This document shows positions 1 to 8,499 of a stretch of 28,377 nt of DNA, piece by piece. This stretch comes from JBJKRF01 sp046704785 (GTDB taxonomy: Bacteria > Chloroflexota > Anaerolineae > Anaerolineales > Villigracilaceae), in NCBI GenBank assembly GCA_046704785.1, contig JBJKRF010000001.1, positions 1 to 28,377 on the forward strand. The letters are read 5' to 3'. Numbering within the stretch: the first letter of the stretch is position 1; every line of letters starts with the position of its first letter. A program made the translations under genes and the position numbers. A model generated the notes under the pieces. It saw only the letters and a list, made by a program, of their open reading frames with translations, did no database searches and was not told the origin of the DNA.

Positions 1-125
1 GTATAAACTGTCATCGCAGGTAGCCTCTTGTCTGATAAGTTTTGTACAACAACTTAATCTTATCCGTTCAGTGGCTACCTGTCTCTAATTTGTAAAGGTG
101 CTTTTTCTCACATCTGAACCGTGCC
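1..125. mobile_element. Right end of a MITE/IS-like element, cut by the window edge
   Basis: Positions 87-97 (AATTTGTAAAG) and 115-125 (TGAACCGTGCC) match 17540-17550 and 17568-17578 exactly and with the same 28-base offset. Those are the right end of the complete MITE at 17388-17578. The shared terminal sequence therefore marks an element end at 125, with the rest lying left of position 1. The interior (1-86) does not resemble the MITE interior, so this may be a different subtype or the end of the autonomous IS. If so, the bases after it (AATTATCA, 126-133) should recur just left of the other end, outside this window. Confidence 0.5.
17..81. repeat. Nested imperfect inverted repeat
   Basis: CAGGTAGCC (17-25) is the exact reverse complement of GGCTACCTG (73-81). 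Inside it, GATAAG (34-39) pairs with CTTATC (59-64), with a symmetric partly paired internal loop between the two stems. There is no T-tract, so it is not an obvious terminator. It lies inside the element whose right end is at 125 and may be part of its subterminal structure. Confidence 0.5.
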
Positions 126-220
126 AATTATCACTTCGTGACGGTGGATCTCATATTCTTTGCTACTCTGTGCAACCTCGTAAGTTTGCCTATCTGTATC
201 CCCGCTTAGAAAGAGTCAGT

Positions 221-3070
221 ATGACCTTCAACCCTTCCCAATTTGCCGAAAAATACCAACTTGCCCTCGAGGCCGCCATCAAAGAAAAACTGTCTGGCGG
301 CCTGAACGGCTTCGAACTCGAATGGAACCTGCTCGATGAACAGTTCCGGCCGCTGCGCACTGTTGGCTCCGGACCCGCTGAACAATCTTTTGCCGATTAC
401 CTGCGCGCCGAAACACTCTCTCCGTGGCTACGCGAATTCTCTCAACTAGAAGTCTTCCACTGGATGATCGAATGGGCCACGCGCCCTTATTACCATCCAC
501 GCGGTGCCATCTACGAAGCGCATTTGATGGAAGCCGTGCTGATGAACGCCCTGGCCCGCGCCGGAACACAGTTCGGCGAGCGACTGTTTTACTGGCACGG
601 CAACCTGCTCTTTCTAACCGCCATCAACCATAATTCCATTCCTCGTCACTGGCCCATCGCCAAACGCCGCTACCTCGAACGCTGCGTCGACCTGTACAAC
701 GGCACCCTGGCTACCGCCGGCACACACACCAACCTGTCACTGCCCGACCCGCTCTTCGCCTGGGATTTCATGCACCTGCCCGCCACCGAACGCGAAAAAA
801 ACGGGCACAACGGCGCCCTGCCCCAACACCTCGACGACTTCAAGTCCGAATTTTACATTACCGCCACGCGCCTGCTACGCGCCTTCGCCCCGCTTTACAT
901 CGCCACATCGGCCTCCACGCCGCTCCAAGCGCAAGTGCGCGGTGACCGCGCCATCGTCGTCCTGACCGAACATGATTCCGTTCGCAACCTGACCTTCCCC
1001 AACCCCCCCGAAATCGACCAGCCCGACCTGTACCGTTCGTACGATGATTATTTGCAAATCTCGTACGACCTCGTCCGGCGTGGAATCCGCTTCGGGAACA
1101 ACAACTGGACTCCCGCCCGCGCCCGCTCGTTCGCCGAACCCGTCGAACGGCTGATCTCCACAACCGGTGACCAGCTTCACGATCTGTACACCCGTGGCCT
1201 GTATTCCGTTGGCGAAAGTTATCCCGCCGAAGAGATGGCCCGCGAAATCGAAAAACAAAACCTGATGGCGCGCATCAACCTGCCGATGGGACGCGTCGAA
1301 GTCCGCACCGACGATGGTGGCAACCCGCTCGAAATCGACATCGCCAACCTGACGCTCAAACACCTGTTAATCCTGCGCATCTATGCCGACCCGAACTTCG
1401 CCCGCTCCTTCCGTTACGACCGCGAAGACATCCAACGCGCCCGCCAGAACGAACAAAGCGCCGCCCGCGACGGCCTGCGCGCCGAAATCGAAAATCCGCT
1501 GACGGGCAAGCCCATCTCGACGCGCGCCTTCCTGAAATGGACGCTCGATGAACTGCGCCCCCTGGCCGAGGCGCTGGACTTGTGGGAAGACCTGACCCCA
1601 CTGGTCGAAATGGCCTCCGGCGGCCCGAATACCGCCGAAAAAATGCGCATCCGCCTGCGCATGGAACTGGGCGCCAATGACGAAGTCCCGCCCAGCCTGC
1701 TGCGCGAACTGGCCGAAGAGCGCGAGCAACAGATCTGCGCGGACGTGGAGAAAATTACAGCCAGGCTGGGCGCGCTGGGCAATGAATCTGCCAAGCTGGG
1801 CGAGTTCCTGCAGCACGCCCGCGAGCAAGCCCGCGAACATCCTGAAATGCCGATACGCTTCCGGCCCTCCGCCGGAGCTCCGCTCGAGACCACCTATGCC
1901 GATAAGACCTCCGAAATCGTCGATTTAGCCCAGGCGCTGATCCGTATTCCGTCCATTACAGCCAGCCCGAACGAACGCCTCGACGAAGTCCATCGCGCCG
2001 GAACACTGATCCACGATTACTTGAAAACCAACGGCCTGGAAGTCCGCTACTTTGACGGCAAATATCCGGCAGTGTACGCTCATTTTCCCCATCCGCAGCC
2101 GGTTTCTCCCGAAGGGAAGAGGAACGAGGCTGAAATCCTGCTGACCGGGCACTTCGACGTGGTAGAGCCGGAACCGGACGAGGGTCAATTCACTCCGCGC
2201 ATCGAGGGCGACTATCTGTGGGGGCGCGGCGCCGCTGACATGAAAACGGTCGTCGCTACCTACCTAGTCTGGATGAAAGACATGGGGAAGAGCGCTGCGG
2301 AACAACGTCCTAATATTTCTTTGCTGCTGGTTGGCAACGAAGAAAACGGTGAAAGCGAAGCCTGGGGCACGCCATTTGTCTTGAAAGAACTGGGGATTAA
2401 GCCGTCCCTGTTCGTTGCAGGGGAGCGCACTGGCGAAAAGGGGAGCGAACCCTTCGGAGAAATCTGCGTCGAGAATCGCGGCGTCATGCGCTTCGACGTG
2501 GTGGCACATGGCACGAGGGGCCATTCCGGAGTGGCTGGTGCCGGCGACCTGAGCGAGAAACTGATCGCGGCGCGGGCAGCCTTGAGCGCGCTTTTCTCCA
2601 AACACCTGACTCTCAAAACCGCAGATGGGTGGCAATCGCAGGCGAAATTTCCGTTTATCAACGTCGGCACACCGGGCGTCTATAACATCACCGCCGCCGA
2701 GGGCATTCTGGGCGTGGAAATCCGCCCCATCCCCCAGGACGATGTCAACGAACTGAAAGAAGCCATCGAGGCCTATTGCGCGGAAAACGGCCTGGACCTG
2801 CGCATGAACGTTATGGAGAACGGCGTGGCTTGCGATCCCCAAAATCCGGCTTTGAAGGCGCTGTTGGGAGCCGTCCAAACGGCCTCGCAAGCGGAGCCCC
2901 AAATTGGCCAAAAACTGGCCGGCACGAGCGCCCGCTTCGCCCCTGGCGGTCAGGCCGTGGTATGGGGGCAGTCCGGTATTGGGCCGCACGCCAAAGACGA
3001 ACGGCACTACATTCCCAGCATCGAACCCTATTATCGCGTGCTGAACGAACTAGCGAAGCATTGGAAATAA
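221..3070 (+). CDS. Glutamate-cysteine-ligase-like (GCS2) domain fused to M20 metallopeptidase
   Basis: A 949-residue two-domain protein. The ATG at 221 is preferred over the in-frame ATG at 98: the codons before 221 give atypical protein and 98 lies next to the mobile-element end. AAAGAG before 221 is a modest ribosome site. Residues about 1-530 carry carboxylate-amine ligase (GCS2 family) features: G-F-E-L-E at 30-34, G-T-H-T-N at 167-171, an AFAPLYIATSAS segment, and RVEVRTDD at about 358-365. Residues about 590-949 form an M20 (ArgE/DapE/carboxypeptidase G2) dinuclear zinc peptidase: H644-x-D646, the bridging D673 in GRGAADMK, catalytic E707-E708 in GNEENGE, and a terminal metal-ligand His at 923. 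No signal peptide is seen, so it is probably cytoplasmic. The substrate is unknown; ligase and hydrolase in one chain suggests handling of a gamma-glutamyl or other small peptide (inference). It converges on the next gene with a 26-base gap. Confidence 0.8.
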   Translation: MTFNPSQFAEKYQLALEAAIKEKLSGGLNGFELEWNLLDEQFRPLRTVGSGPAEQSFADYLRAETLSPWLREFSQLEVFHWMIEWATRPYYHPRGAIYEAHLMEAVLMNALARAGTQFGERLFYWHGNLLFLTAINHNSIPRHWPIAKRRYLERCVDLYNGTLATAGTHTNLSLPDPLFAWDFMHLPATEREKNGHNGALPQHLDDFKSEFYITATRLLRAFAPLYIATSASTPLQAQVRGDRAIVVLTEHDSVRNLTFPNPPEIDQPDLYRSYDDYLQISYDLVRRGIRFGNNNWTPARARSFAEPVERLISTTGDQLHDLYTRGLYSVGESYPAEEMAREIEKQNLMARINLPMGRVEVRTDDGGNPLEIDIANLTLKHLLILRIYADPNFARSFRYDREDIQRARQNEQSAARDGLRAEIENPLTGKPISTRAFLKWTLDELRPLAEALDLWEDLTPLVEMASGGPNTAEKMRIRLRMELGANDEVPPSLLRELAEEREQQICADVEKITARLGALGNESAKLGEFLQHAREQAREHPEMPIRFRPSAGAPLETTYADKTSEIVDLAQALIRIPSITASPNERLDEVHRAGTLIHDYLKTNGLEVRYFDGKYPAVYAHFPHPQPVSPEGKRNEAEILLTGHFDVVEPEPDEGQFTPRIEGDYLWGRGAADMKTVVATYLVWMKDMGKSAAEQRPNISLLLVGNEENGESEAWGTPFVLKELGIKPSLFVAGERTGEKGSEPFGEICVENRGVMRFDVVAHGTRGHSGVAGAGDLSEKLIAARAALSALFSKHLTLKTADGWQSQAKFPFINVGTPGVYNITAAEGILGVEIRPIPQDDVNELKEAIEAYCAENGLDLRMNVMENGVACDPQNPALKALLGAVQTASQAEPQIGQKLAGTSARFAPGGQAVVWGQSGIGPHAKDERHYIPSIEPYYRVLNELAKHWK

Positions 3071-3096
3071 GCGAGCAGGGCGAAGGATTCTCGCCT

Positions 3097-3897
3097 CTAC
3101 CCACCGCTCGTCAAGGCTGACTCTTTAGGGATAAGTCCCCACTTCGATTTCAGTTTTCCCCACACCTTTTTGACCAGCAAGCCGGTCCGCCAGAAGGCAA
3201 CGGCGGCCATGCCGTGCGCCAGGACGGCAAACAGCGGCGGAGTCTGCCCGGTATAGTACATCCAGCACTGGCGGGTGGTGCCCCAACGCTCCAGGAAGTA
3301 GCCCAGGGCCGTACCGGCGACGAAGACCAACCAGGCCATGCGCTGGTCGGGGGGCGTCAGGATCATCAAGGCACAGATGATCAGTGCCACTACGGTGTAA
3401 GATTTGTCGAAAGTGGGGGCGACGAACTGCAACATCAGCAGGTAGAATCCGCCAAAGGTGGGCCAGTACAACGCCCGGAAGTAGGAGGCGCTCAGTTTGG
3501 CGGTAAACCCGTGCAGGCTGCGTGTGATGCGGTCGATGCTCAGGCTGGCAATAGGCCAGGCAGGGATGATCCACAACGGCGGACGTTCCGCCGTGTAATA
3601 GTGCCACAGGTTCGTCTGCGTGCCCCAACTTTCGATCACCAACCCGCCGAAAAGCCCGACAAGGACAATCCACGAGTCGTAACGCAGGTCGGCCTGCGCC
3701 ATGATGCTCAGCGACATAAACAGGAAAATCCCCAACAAGAGCCAATCGACGTAGTCATACCAGGGCAGACGCCCGTCCATGTACGAGAGATAATCCCGTA
3801 CCAGCGGCCACCAAAAGTAGACAATCATGATGCAGGTCACCAAGAAGGCGCTGAGCAGGTAATAGCTGTGGCGGGTCCAGCCAAACAAGGCGCGCAT
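3097..3897 (-). CDS. Polytopic membrane protein with internal duplication
   Basis: A 266-residue protein with about seven hydrophobic segments. The start at 3897 is chosen because longer versions run backwards through the tRNA-Leu gene at 3957-4040. I do not recognise the family. Its clearest feature is a repeated signature at the end of a membrane segment: E89-S-W-G-T, then W-x-Y-Y-T and P-P-L (89-108), and again E203-R-W-G-T, then W-x-Y-Y-T and P-P-L (203-222). The protein is therefore two related halves, each a bundle of helices followed by this loop. The Trp/Tyr-rich motif after a membrane Glu is loosely reminiscent of CruF-type carotenoid-biosynthesis membrane proteins, but I cannot assign that. 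It is transcribed divergently from tRNA-Leu. Confidence 0.75.
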   Translation of the reverse strand: MRALFGWTRHSYYLLSAFLVTCIMIVYFWWPLVRDYLSYMDGRLPWYDYVDWLLLGIFLFMSLSIMAQADLRYDSWIVLVGLFGGLVIESWGTQTNLWHYYTAERPPLWIIPAWPIASLSIDRITRSLHGFTAKLSASYFRALYWPTFGGFYLLMLQFVAPTFDKSYTVVALIICALMILTPPDQRMAWLVFVAGTALGYFLERWGTTRQCWMYYTGQTPPLFAVLAHGMAAVAFWRTGLLVKKVWGKLKSKWGLIPKESALTSGG

Positions 3898-3917
3898 GCG
3901 CCGGATTATACTGTGAC

Positions 3918-3945
3918 TTGACGCGCGGCCCACTTGCGATACAAT
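3918..3945 (+). promoter_or_regulatory. Sigma70-type promoter of tRNA-Leu
   Basis: TTGACG (3918-3923), a 16-base spacer and TACAAT (3940-3945) lie 11 bases before the tRNA acceptor stem at 3957, leaving a leader of a few bases. It may also supply dgt downstream. Confidence 0.75.
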
Positions 3946-3956
3946 TAAAACTGCTT

Positions 3957-4040
3957 GGGGCGATGGCGGAATCGGCAGACGCAGGGGACTTAAAATCCCC
4001 CGATGGAGACATCGTGTGGGTTCGACCCCCACTCGCCCTA
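3957..4040 (+). tRNA. tRNA-Leu (anticodon UAA)
   Basis: A full class II cloverleaf can be folded by eye. The 7-bp acceptor is GGGGCGA/TCGCCCT with a G-T first pair, and the discriminator is A. The anticodon stem is GGGGA/TCCCC around loop CTTAAAA (anticodon TAA). There is a long variable arm (GATG-GAGA-CATC) and a T arm GTGGG-TTCGACC-CCCAC. The long variable arm and A73 fit leucine. The 3' CCA is not encoded, so it must be added after transcription; a CCA-adding-type enzyme is encoded at 23459-25120. Confidence 0.95.
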
Positions 4041-4055
4041 CTCAACGGTTGCCAG

Positions 4056-4078
4056 ACGGGGACTCAGGGAGCCCCCGT
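4056..4078 (+). terminator. GC-rich hairpin between tRNA-Leu and dgt
   Basis: ACGGGG (4056-4061) pairs with CCCCGT (4073-4078). The tail (TCTCGTCC) is poor in T, so it may be only a weak terminator or a processing barrier for the tRNA transcript, and read-through into dgt is plausible. Confidence 0.3.
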
Positions 4079-4102
4079 TCTCGTCCTAAGGAAGCGATAA
4101 CC

Positions 4103-5254
4103 ATGTACTTCGACCGCCTGATGCTCGAGGAGTTGGAAGATAAAGCGTTGGCGCCGTATGGCGTGCGCAGCAAAAATACAAAAGGCCGCGCGTACCTCGA
4201 TAATGAGCCCGATTATCGCACATCGTTCCAGCGCGACCGCGACCGTGTTTTGCATACCACGGCCTTCCGCCGCCTGGAATACAAGACGCAGGTCTTTTTG
4301 AACTTCGAGGGCGATTACTTCCGCACCCGCCTGACCCACACACTCGAAGTTGCCCAGGTTGGACGTACTCTGGCCCGCGCCCTGGGCAGCAACGAAGACC
4401 TGGTCGAGTCGATCTGCCTGGCCCACGACCTGGGGCATTCGCCCTTCGGCCACTCCGGGGAAGTGGCCCTGGCCCGCTTGATGAAAGACTTCGGCGGTTT
4501 CGACCACAACAAGCAATCGCTGCGCATCGTCACCGAACTAGAGGAACGCTACCCGGAGTTTCCTGGCCTGAATCTGACCTGGGAAGTCCGCGAAGGAATG
4601 GTCAAACACGAATCCGAGTACGACATTGCGGATGCACGCGACTACAACCCGGAGTTGCGCGGCAATCTGGAGACACAAATCGCCAATGTGGCCGACGAAC
4701 TGGCCTACACCACGCACGACCTGGATGATGGCCTGCGTTCTGGCATGGTGACCCCACAAATGCTGGATGGCATTGCGCTGTGGGAAATCCTGAAAGAGAC
4801 CTTCAATTGGAAGGGGCCGCTCCTGGACGACATTGAACGTCACCGGATGGTCCGCCACCTGGTTGGGTTGCTGGTGACCGACATGGTACAGGCCACAGAC
4901 GCCCGTCTGAAAGAAAGCGGCGCGAAATCTGCACTGGAGGTGCAGAAACTGAGCTACAATGTAATTGGATATAGCGAGGATATGCAGCGTAGACACCGCG
5001 AACTTAAAGACTTTCTATACCAGAAGCTTTATCGTCACTATCGCGTCGTGCGTATGGCCGTCAAGGCAGAGCGCACCATTAGCGACCTGTTCAACGCTTA
5101 TTGCGCAGAACCAGCCATCCTGCCCGACCCGTTCCACAAGTTGATTCCCACCCGCGGATTGGAACGCACCACCTGCGACTATATTGCCGGGATGACCGAC
5201 CGTTTCGCCCTCGAGGAGCATCAGCGGCTCTTCGATCCTTCGGTCAAACCCTGA
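4103..5254 (+). CDS. dgt: Deoxyguanosinetriphosphate triphosphohydrolase-like protein (HD superfamily)
   Basis: A 383-residue cytoplasmic enzyme of the dGTPase family, which cleaves dNTPs to the deoxynucleoside and triphosphate. The ATG at 4103 follows AAGGA at 4088-4092; a longer reading would begin inside the tRNA. HD-domain metal ligands are clear: H79 in RLTHTLEVAQ, then H108-D109 in the CLAHDLGHSPFGHSGE block (105-120). The N-terminal RDRDRVLHTTAFRRLEYKTQ segment (44-63) and the C-terminal half also fit the family. The length and the absence of the extended N terminus of E. coli Dgt suggest the shorter, more widespread type 2 dNTPase group. It is followed by a hairpin region and greA. 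Confidence 0.92.
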   Translation: MYFDRLMLEELEDKALAPYGVRSKNTKGRAYLDNEPDYRTSFQRDRDRVLHTTAFRRLEYKTQVFLNFEGDYFRTRLTHTLEVAQVGRTLARALGSNEDLVESICLAHDLGHSPFGHSGEVALARLMKDFGGFDHNKQSLRIVTELEERYPEFPGLNLTWEVREGMVKHESEYDIADARDYNPELRGNLETQIANVADELAYTTHDLDDGLRSGMVTPQMLDGIALWEILKETFNWKGPLLDDIERHRMVRHLVGLLVTDMVQATDARLKESGAKSALEVQKLSYNVIGYSEDMQRRHRELKDFLYQKLYRHYRVVRMAVKAERTISDLFNAYCAEPAILPDPFHKLIPTRGLERTTCDYIAGMTDRFALEEHQRLFDPSVKP

Positions 5255-5267
5255 ACCAGTCTCTATT

Positions 5268-5315
5268 GAAAGTTGAAGGCTCCAGGCTGAATTCAACTTT
5301 CGGCCTGGAGCCTTC
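5268..5315. repeat. Two overlapping, mutually exclusive inverted repeats between dgt and greA
   Basis: GAAAGTTGAA (5268-5277) is the exact complement of TTCAACTTTC (5292-5301). The 13-base GAAGGCTCCAGGC (5275-5287) is the exact complement of GCCTGGAGCCTTC (5303-5315). The stems cross and share three bases, so only one can form fully. The longer one may end the dgt transcript, although the bases after it (ACTTATTCTT) are only moderately T-rich. Confidence 0.6.
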
Positions 5316-5353
5316 ACTTATTCTTAAGTCCCTGTACGAGAAGGAGAGCGCCT

Positions 5354-5818
5354 ATGCCCGACCCTATTTATCTGACCCCCGAGGGTGCCGCAAAAATCGA
5401 AGCGGAACTCAAAGAACTGAAAGGCCCGCAACGCGAGTCCATCTCCAAACGCCTGCGTGACGCCATCCAGATGGGCGACCTGTCGGAAAACGCCGACTAC
5501 CAAAAAGCGAAAGAAGACCAGGGCTTCCTGGAGGGTCGCATCCAGGAATTGGAATACATTCTGTCCAGCGCCCAGGTCGTCGAAAATACGGGGCGGAACG
5601 ACATCGTACAGGTCGGCGCAACCGTCACGGTTCAGGAATCAGGCTTCGACCCGGAAGTTTTCCACATCGTTGGGGCCAAAGAGGCCGATCCGCGCACCGG
5701 GAAGATTTCGAACGAGTCGCCCTTCGGAAGCGCGCTCATGGATCACAAAGTGGGGGATGTCGTCGAGGCGGAGACGCCCGCCGGCATCACCAAACTCAAG
5801 ATTTTGAAGATCGAATAG
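5354..5818 (+). CDS. greA: Transcription elongation factor GreA
   Basis: A 154-residue protein close to the usual 158. GreA enters the RNA polymerase secondary channel and stimulates cleavage of backtracked transcripts. The N-terminal coiled coil (about 1-75) has the conserved tip GDLSENADY (41-49) with the acidic pair D42/E45 that helps hold the catalytic Mg2+. It continues with the AKEDQGFLEGRIQELE heptads (52-67). The C-terminal FKBP-like domain follows, including SPFGSALMDHKVGD. The start at 5354 has AAGGAG at 5341-5346. A strong terminator follows. Confidence 0.97.
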   Translation: MPDPIYLTPEGAAKIEAELKELKGPQRESISKRLRDAIQMGDLSENADYQKAKEDQGFLEGRIQELEYILSSAQVVENTGRNDIVQVGATVTVQESGFDPEVFHIVGAKEADPRTGKISNESPFGSALMDHKVGDVVEAETPAGITKLKILKIE

Positions 5819-5830
5819 CGTACGAACGAG

Positions 5831-5857
5831 ACAGCCCGGCAATCCGGGCTGTTTTCT
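5831..5857 (+). terminator. Rho-independent terminator of greA
   Basis: ACAGCCCGG (5831-5839) and CCGGGCTGT (5844-5852) form a perfect 9-bp stem with a 4-base loop, followed by TTTTCT. Confidence 0.9.
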
Positions 5858-5950
5858 CAACCTGATGGAATTATTCTTCCCAACATCCCCATAAATCCGC
5901 CTTGCTCCGCCAATTCCTAGAGAACCTAAATCTTTCCGGTTAAGAATCTC

Positions 5951-8428
5951 ATGACGGAAAACACACACGTCGAGAAAGTGGGCTGGCAACTGCTCTTTGC
6001 GCTATGGGCTTTTCAAGCAGCGCTGGCAGTCTTTTGGCTGGTCGCCCTGCCTTCTGACGGAGGTGAACTCTTCGGTTTTTCGAGCGCCCGCCTGGTGCTG
6101 CTTGGGACGCTCTTATTGCTGTTGTTGCTCTGCGCAGGACTCAGCTGGAAATCGCGCGACGCCGCCTGGTGCGTCTCCATTTTTCGACCTGCCCTGCTGG
6201 ACGGCTTCTACCTGTTGGCGCTCTGCCTCGTCATCGCCGCACCGCTGCTGATCCTGGTCTTATTCATGCTCGGGCAGGACGCCGGCTTCGTCTATAGCGC
6301 CTATGGCACACGCCTGGCTCCCCTGACTGCCTGGACGGCCCTCACCGGGCTGGAATTCTGTGCGTTCCAGGTGTGGCGCTCTGCACAGGCGCTGGACGCG
6401 CTCAAGAGAGCGCTCCACAAGCTGCGGCGCAGCCTGCTGGTCGCCTGGGCCGCGCTGGGAATTGCAACCGTTTTCGTGTTGTTCACCCGGCTGGGAATCA
6501 CGCCCACCAACGACGGCGCGTTCGGCTCACCACCCATCCCGCCCATGGAATGGCAAGTGATGCTGGCAATCGCGCTTGGCCTGGCAGCTATGCTGGCGGA
6601 AGCGCGCTGGCGTTGGTTTTCCTCGTCCAGCCACCCAGATCGCTGGATCGCGTTGGCCGTTTATGTCTTCACCATCCTGTTGTGGAGCAGCCAACCCATC
6701 CAACCCGGATATTTTGCCACGCCACCGCGTGCGCCAAATTTCAAGATCTATCCCTTCTCCGACGGGCTCATCTACGACCAGTACGCCCAATCCGTACTGA
6801 TCGGTGGAGGCATGTTCTATCCCGCCATCCCCACACGCCCGCTGTATGTCACCTTCCTGGCCTGGCTACACTTCTTCGCCGGGCAGGATTATACGCGCGT
6901 CATCCTGCTACAAACATTGGTGCTGGCTGCCTTCCCGGCAGTGCTTTACCTGCTCGGTCGGGAACTCGGCGGGCGCCCGCTGGGGCTGAGCCTGGCGCTG
7001 GTTAGTGCGCTGCGCGACCTGACAGTCAATCACGCCACGCTGATCGCACAAGATTACAGTTACTCGAAACTCTTTTTCTCTGAGTTACCCACGGCCCTGT
7101 TGCTCTGCCTGTTCACGCTGCTGGCCCTTCGTTGGGCGCGCCGCCGGGGACCGGATTGGTTGCCCTTAGCCGCCGGTGGAGTTCTGGGACTGGCAGCGCT
7201 TATCCGCCTGCAAAGCGTCGTTTTGCTGCTGGCCGCCCTGCCCATCGCGCTGGCCGTCTTGTGGCGTCAACGCCGCCGCTGGCTGAGCGGGGCCGTCCTG
7301 ATGGTCTTGGGCGTGGCCCTGGCGTTGATTCCGTGGGTCTGGCGCAACTACCACATCACCGGCGGGCTGATACTCGACAACCCCATCTCACAGTACATGA
7401 CCATGGCCCGCCGCTGGAGCGGCAGCAACGGCAACGAAATCATCCCTTACCTGCCGGGCGAAAACGACGCACAATACGCCAGCCGCATGACGGGTCTGGC
7501 GCTTGCCTCCCTGCGGCAAGACCCCGGGCGCATCCTGGCAGGCGCCGCCAACCATTTCTTCAACAACGAAATCGGAAACCTGCTTAGCCTGCCACTGCGC
7601 GACTCATTGCGTACGCCGGGAGAACTGCTCTGGCCCCAGCATCCCTTTTGGCAAACGCCCTTCGCCCATCCCGGCCCGCTACAACTTGCCTGGAGCGCCG
7701 CTTACCTGTTGCTCTTTGGTTTGGGCGTGGCCGTCGCCTGGCGCAAAAGCGGCCTGACAGGCCTCTTACCGTTGGTATTCAGCCTGGTCTACAACGCCTG
7801 GACGGCACTCTTCCTGAGCTCCGGCGACCGCTTTCTGGTGCCCATCGACTGGGCCGCCTATCTCTATCACCTGCTGGGGCTGCTGACGTTGGGCGCGCTG
7901 GCGCTCCTGGGCGTGCAGAGGGCGCGGGAAAAGGTCTCGGCCTGGATGGAAACCCGTTATAACGGCCAGGACGGCCACGGGAGGATTGTTCCCGTTTCGT
8001 GGCGGCGTATCGTCCTCACCGGCAGCCTGATCCTGCTGCTGGGGGCCTCCATCCCACTGACAGAGATGGCCTTTCCCCAACGCTATCCGGCGCTCACGCA
8101 GGCGCAGTTGGCCGCCCGGACAGGCCTGCAAGCGCAGCCCGGCGAGAAGCTGTTCTACGGACGCGCCCTCTACCCGCGCTATTACCAGTCCGGTGAAGGG
8201 GAACCGGGCACGTCCAAGTTAGGTTACGGCCAATCAGACCAGGCGCGTCTGGTATTCTACCTGCTGGGACCGCAAAATACGCTGGTCATTTTTCCGCTCC
8301 CGCATGCGCCAAACTTCTTCCCGAACGCATCCGACGTGTATCTGGCCGGCACCCAGCGGGATGGCTTCGTGCAGGCGCGCGAGGTCATCGTCGAAAAGGA
8401 TGGAAAATCGGCCCGTTTTGTGCCATAA
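5951..8428 (+). CDS. Polytopic GT-C-like glycosyltransferase (GT39/ArnT-like)
   Basis: An 825-residue integral membrane protein with roughly fourteen hydrophobic segments spread from residue 12 to about 720. Its arrangement resembles the dolichyl/polyprenyl-phosphate-sugar mannosyltransferase superfamily (PMT/ArnT fold). The acidic SDGLIYDQYAQSV stretch in the extracytoplasmic loop near residue 275, followed by a TRPLYVTFLAWLHFF helix, is the type of segment seen in these enzymes. The last about 110 residues form a soluble region on the outer face. It would transfer a sugar from a lipid-linked donor to an envelope acceptor, but donor and acceptor cannot be read from sequence. There is no clear Shine-Dalgarno before 5951. 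It precedes the S10 peptidase by 71 bases. Confidence 0.7.
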   Translation: MTENTHVEKVGWQLLFALWAFQAALAVFWLVALPSDGGELFGFSSARLVLLGTLLLLLLLCAGLSWKSRDAAWCVSIFRPALLDGFYLLALCLVIAAPLLILVLFMLGQDAGFVYSAYGTRLAPLTAWTALTGLEFCAFQVWRSAQALDALKRALHKLRRSLLVAWAALGIATVFVLFTRLGITPTNDGAFGSPPIPPMEWQVMLAIALGLAAMLAEARWRWFSSSSHPDRWIALAVYVFTILLWSSQPIQPGYFATPPRAPNFKIYPFSDGLIYDQYAQSVLIGGGMFYPAIPTRPLYVTFLAWLHFFAGQDYTRVILLQTLVLAAFPAVLYLLGRELGGRPLGLSLALVSALRDLTVNHATLIAQDYSYSKLFFSELPTALLLCLFTLLALRWARRRGPDWLPLAAGGVLGLAALIRLQSVVLLLAALPIALAVLWRQRRRWLSGAVLMVLGVALALIPWVWRNYHITGGLILDNPISQYMTMARRWSGSNGNEIIPYLPGENDAQYASRMTGLALASLRQDPGRILAGAANHFFNNEIGNLLSLPLRDSLRTPGELLWPQHPFWQTPFAHPGPLQLAWSAAYLLLFGLGVAVAWRKSGLTGLLPLVFSLVYNAWTALFLSSGDRFLVPIDWAAYLYHLLGLLTLGALALLGVQRAREKVSAWMETRYNGQDGHGRIVPVSWRRIVLTGSLILLLGASIPLTEMAFPQRYPALTQAQLAARTGLQAQPGEKLFYGRALYPRYYQSGEGEPGTSKLGYGQSDQARLVFYLLGPQNTLVIFPLPHAPNFFPNASDVYLAGTQRDGFVQAREVIVEKDGKSARFVP

Positions 8429-8499
8429 TATTGCTTTGTGCTCACACCCCATCCATCTGCTTCATCCCGCTGATTCCTACACGCTTCAAGGAGGAGGCC

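Noticed and set aside
17..81. Integron attC-like or terminator hairpin
   Set aside because: It has nested stems but no attC core sites (GTTRRRY/RYYYAAC in the right places) and no T-tract.
98..220. N-terminal extension of the GCS2-M20 fusion to the ATG at 98
   Set aside because: The extra 41 residues lie within or next to the mobile-element end and have no family similarity; ATG 221 starts the recognisable domain.
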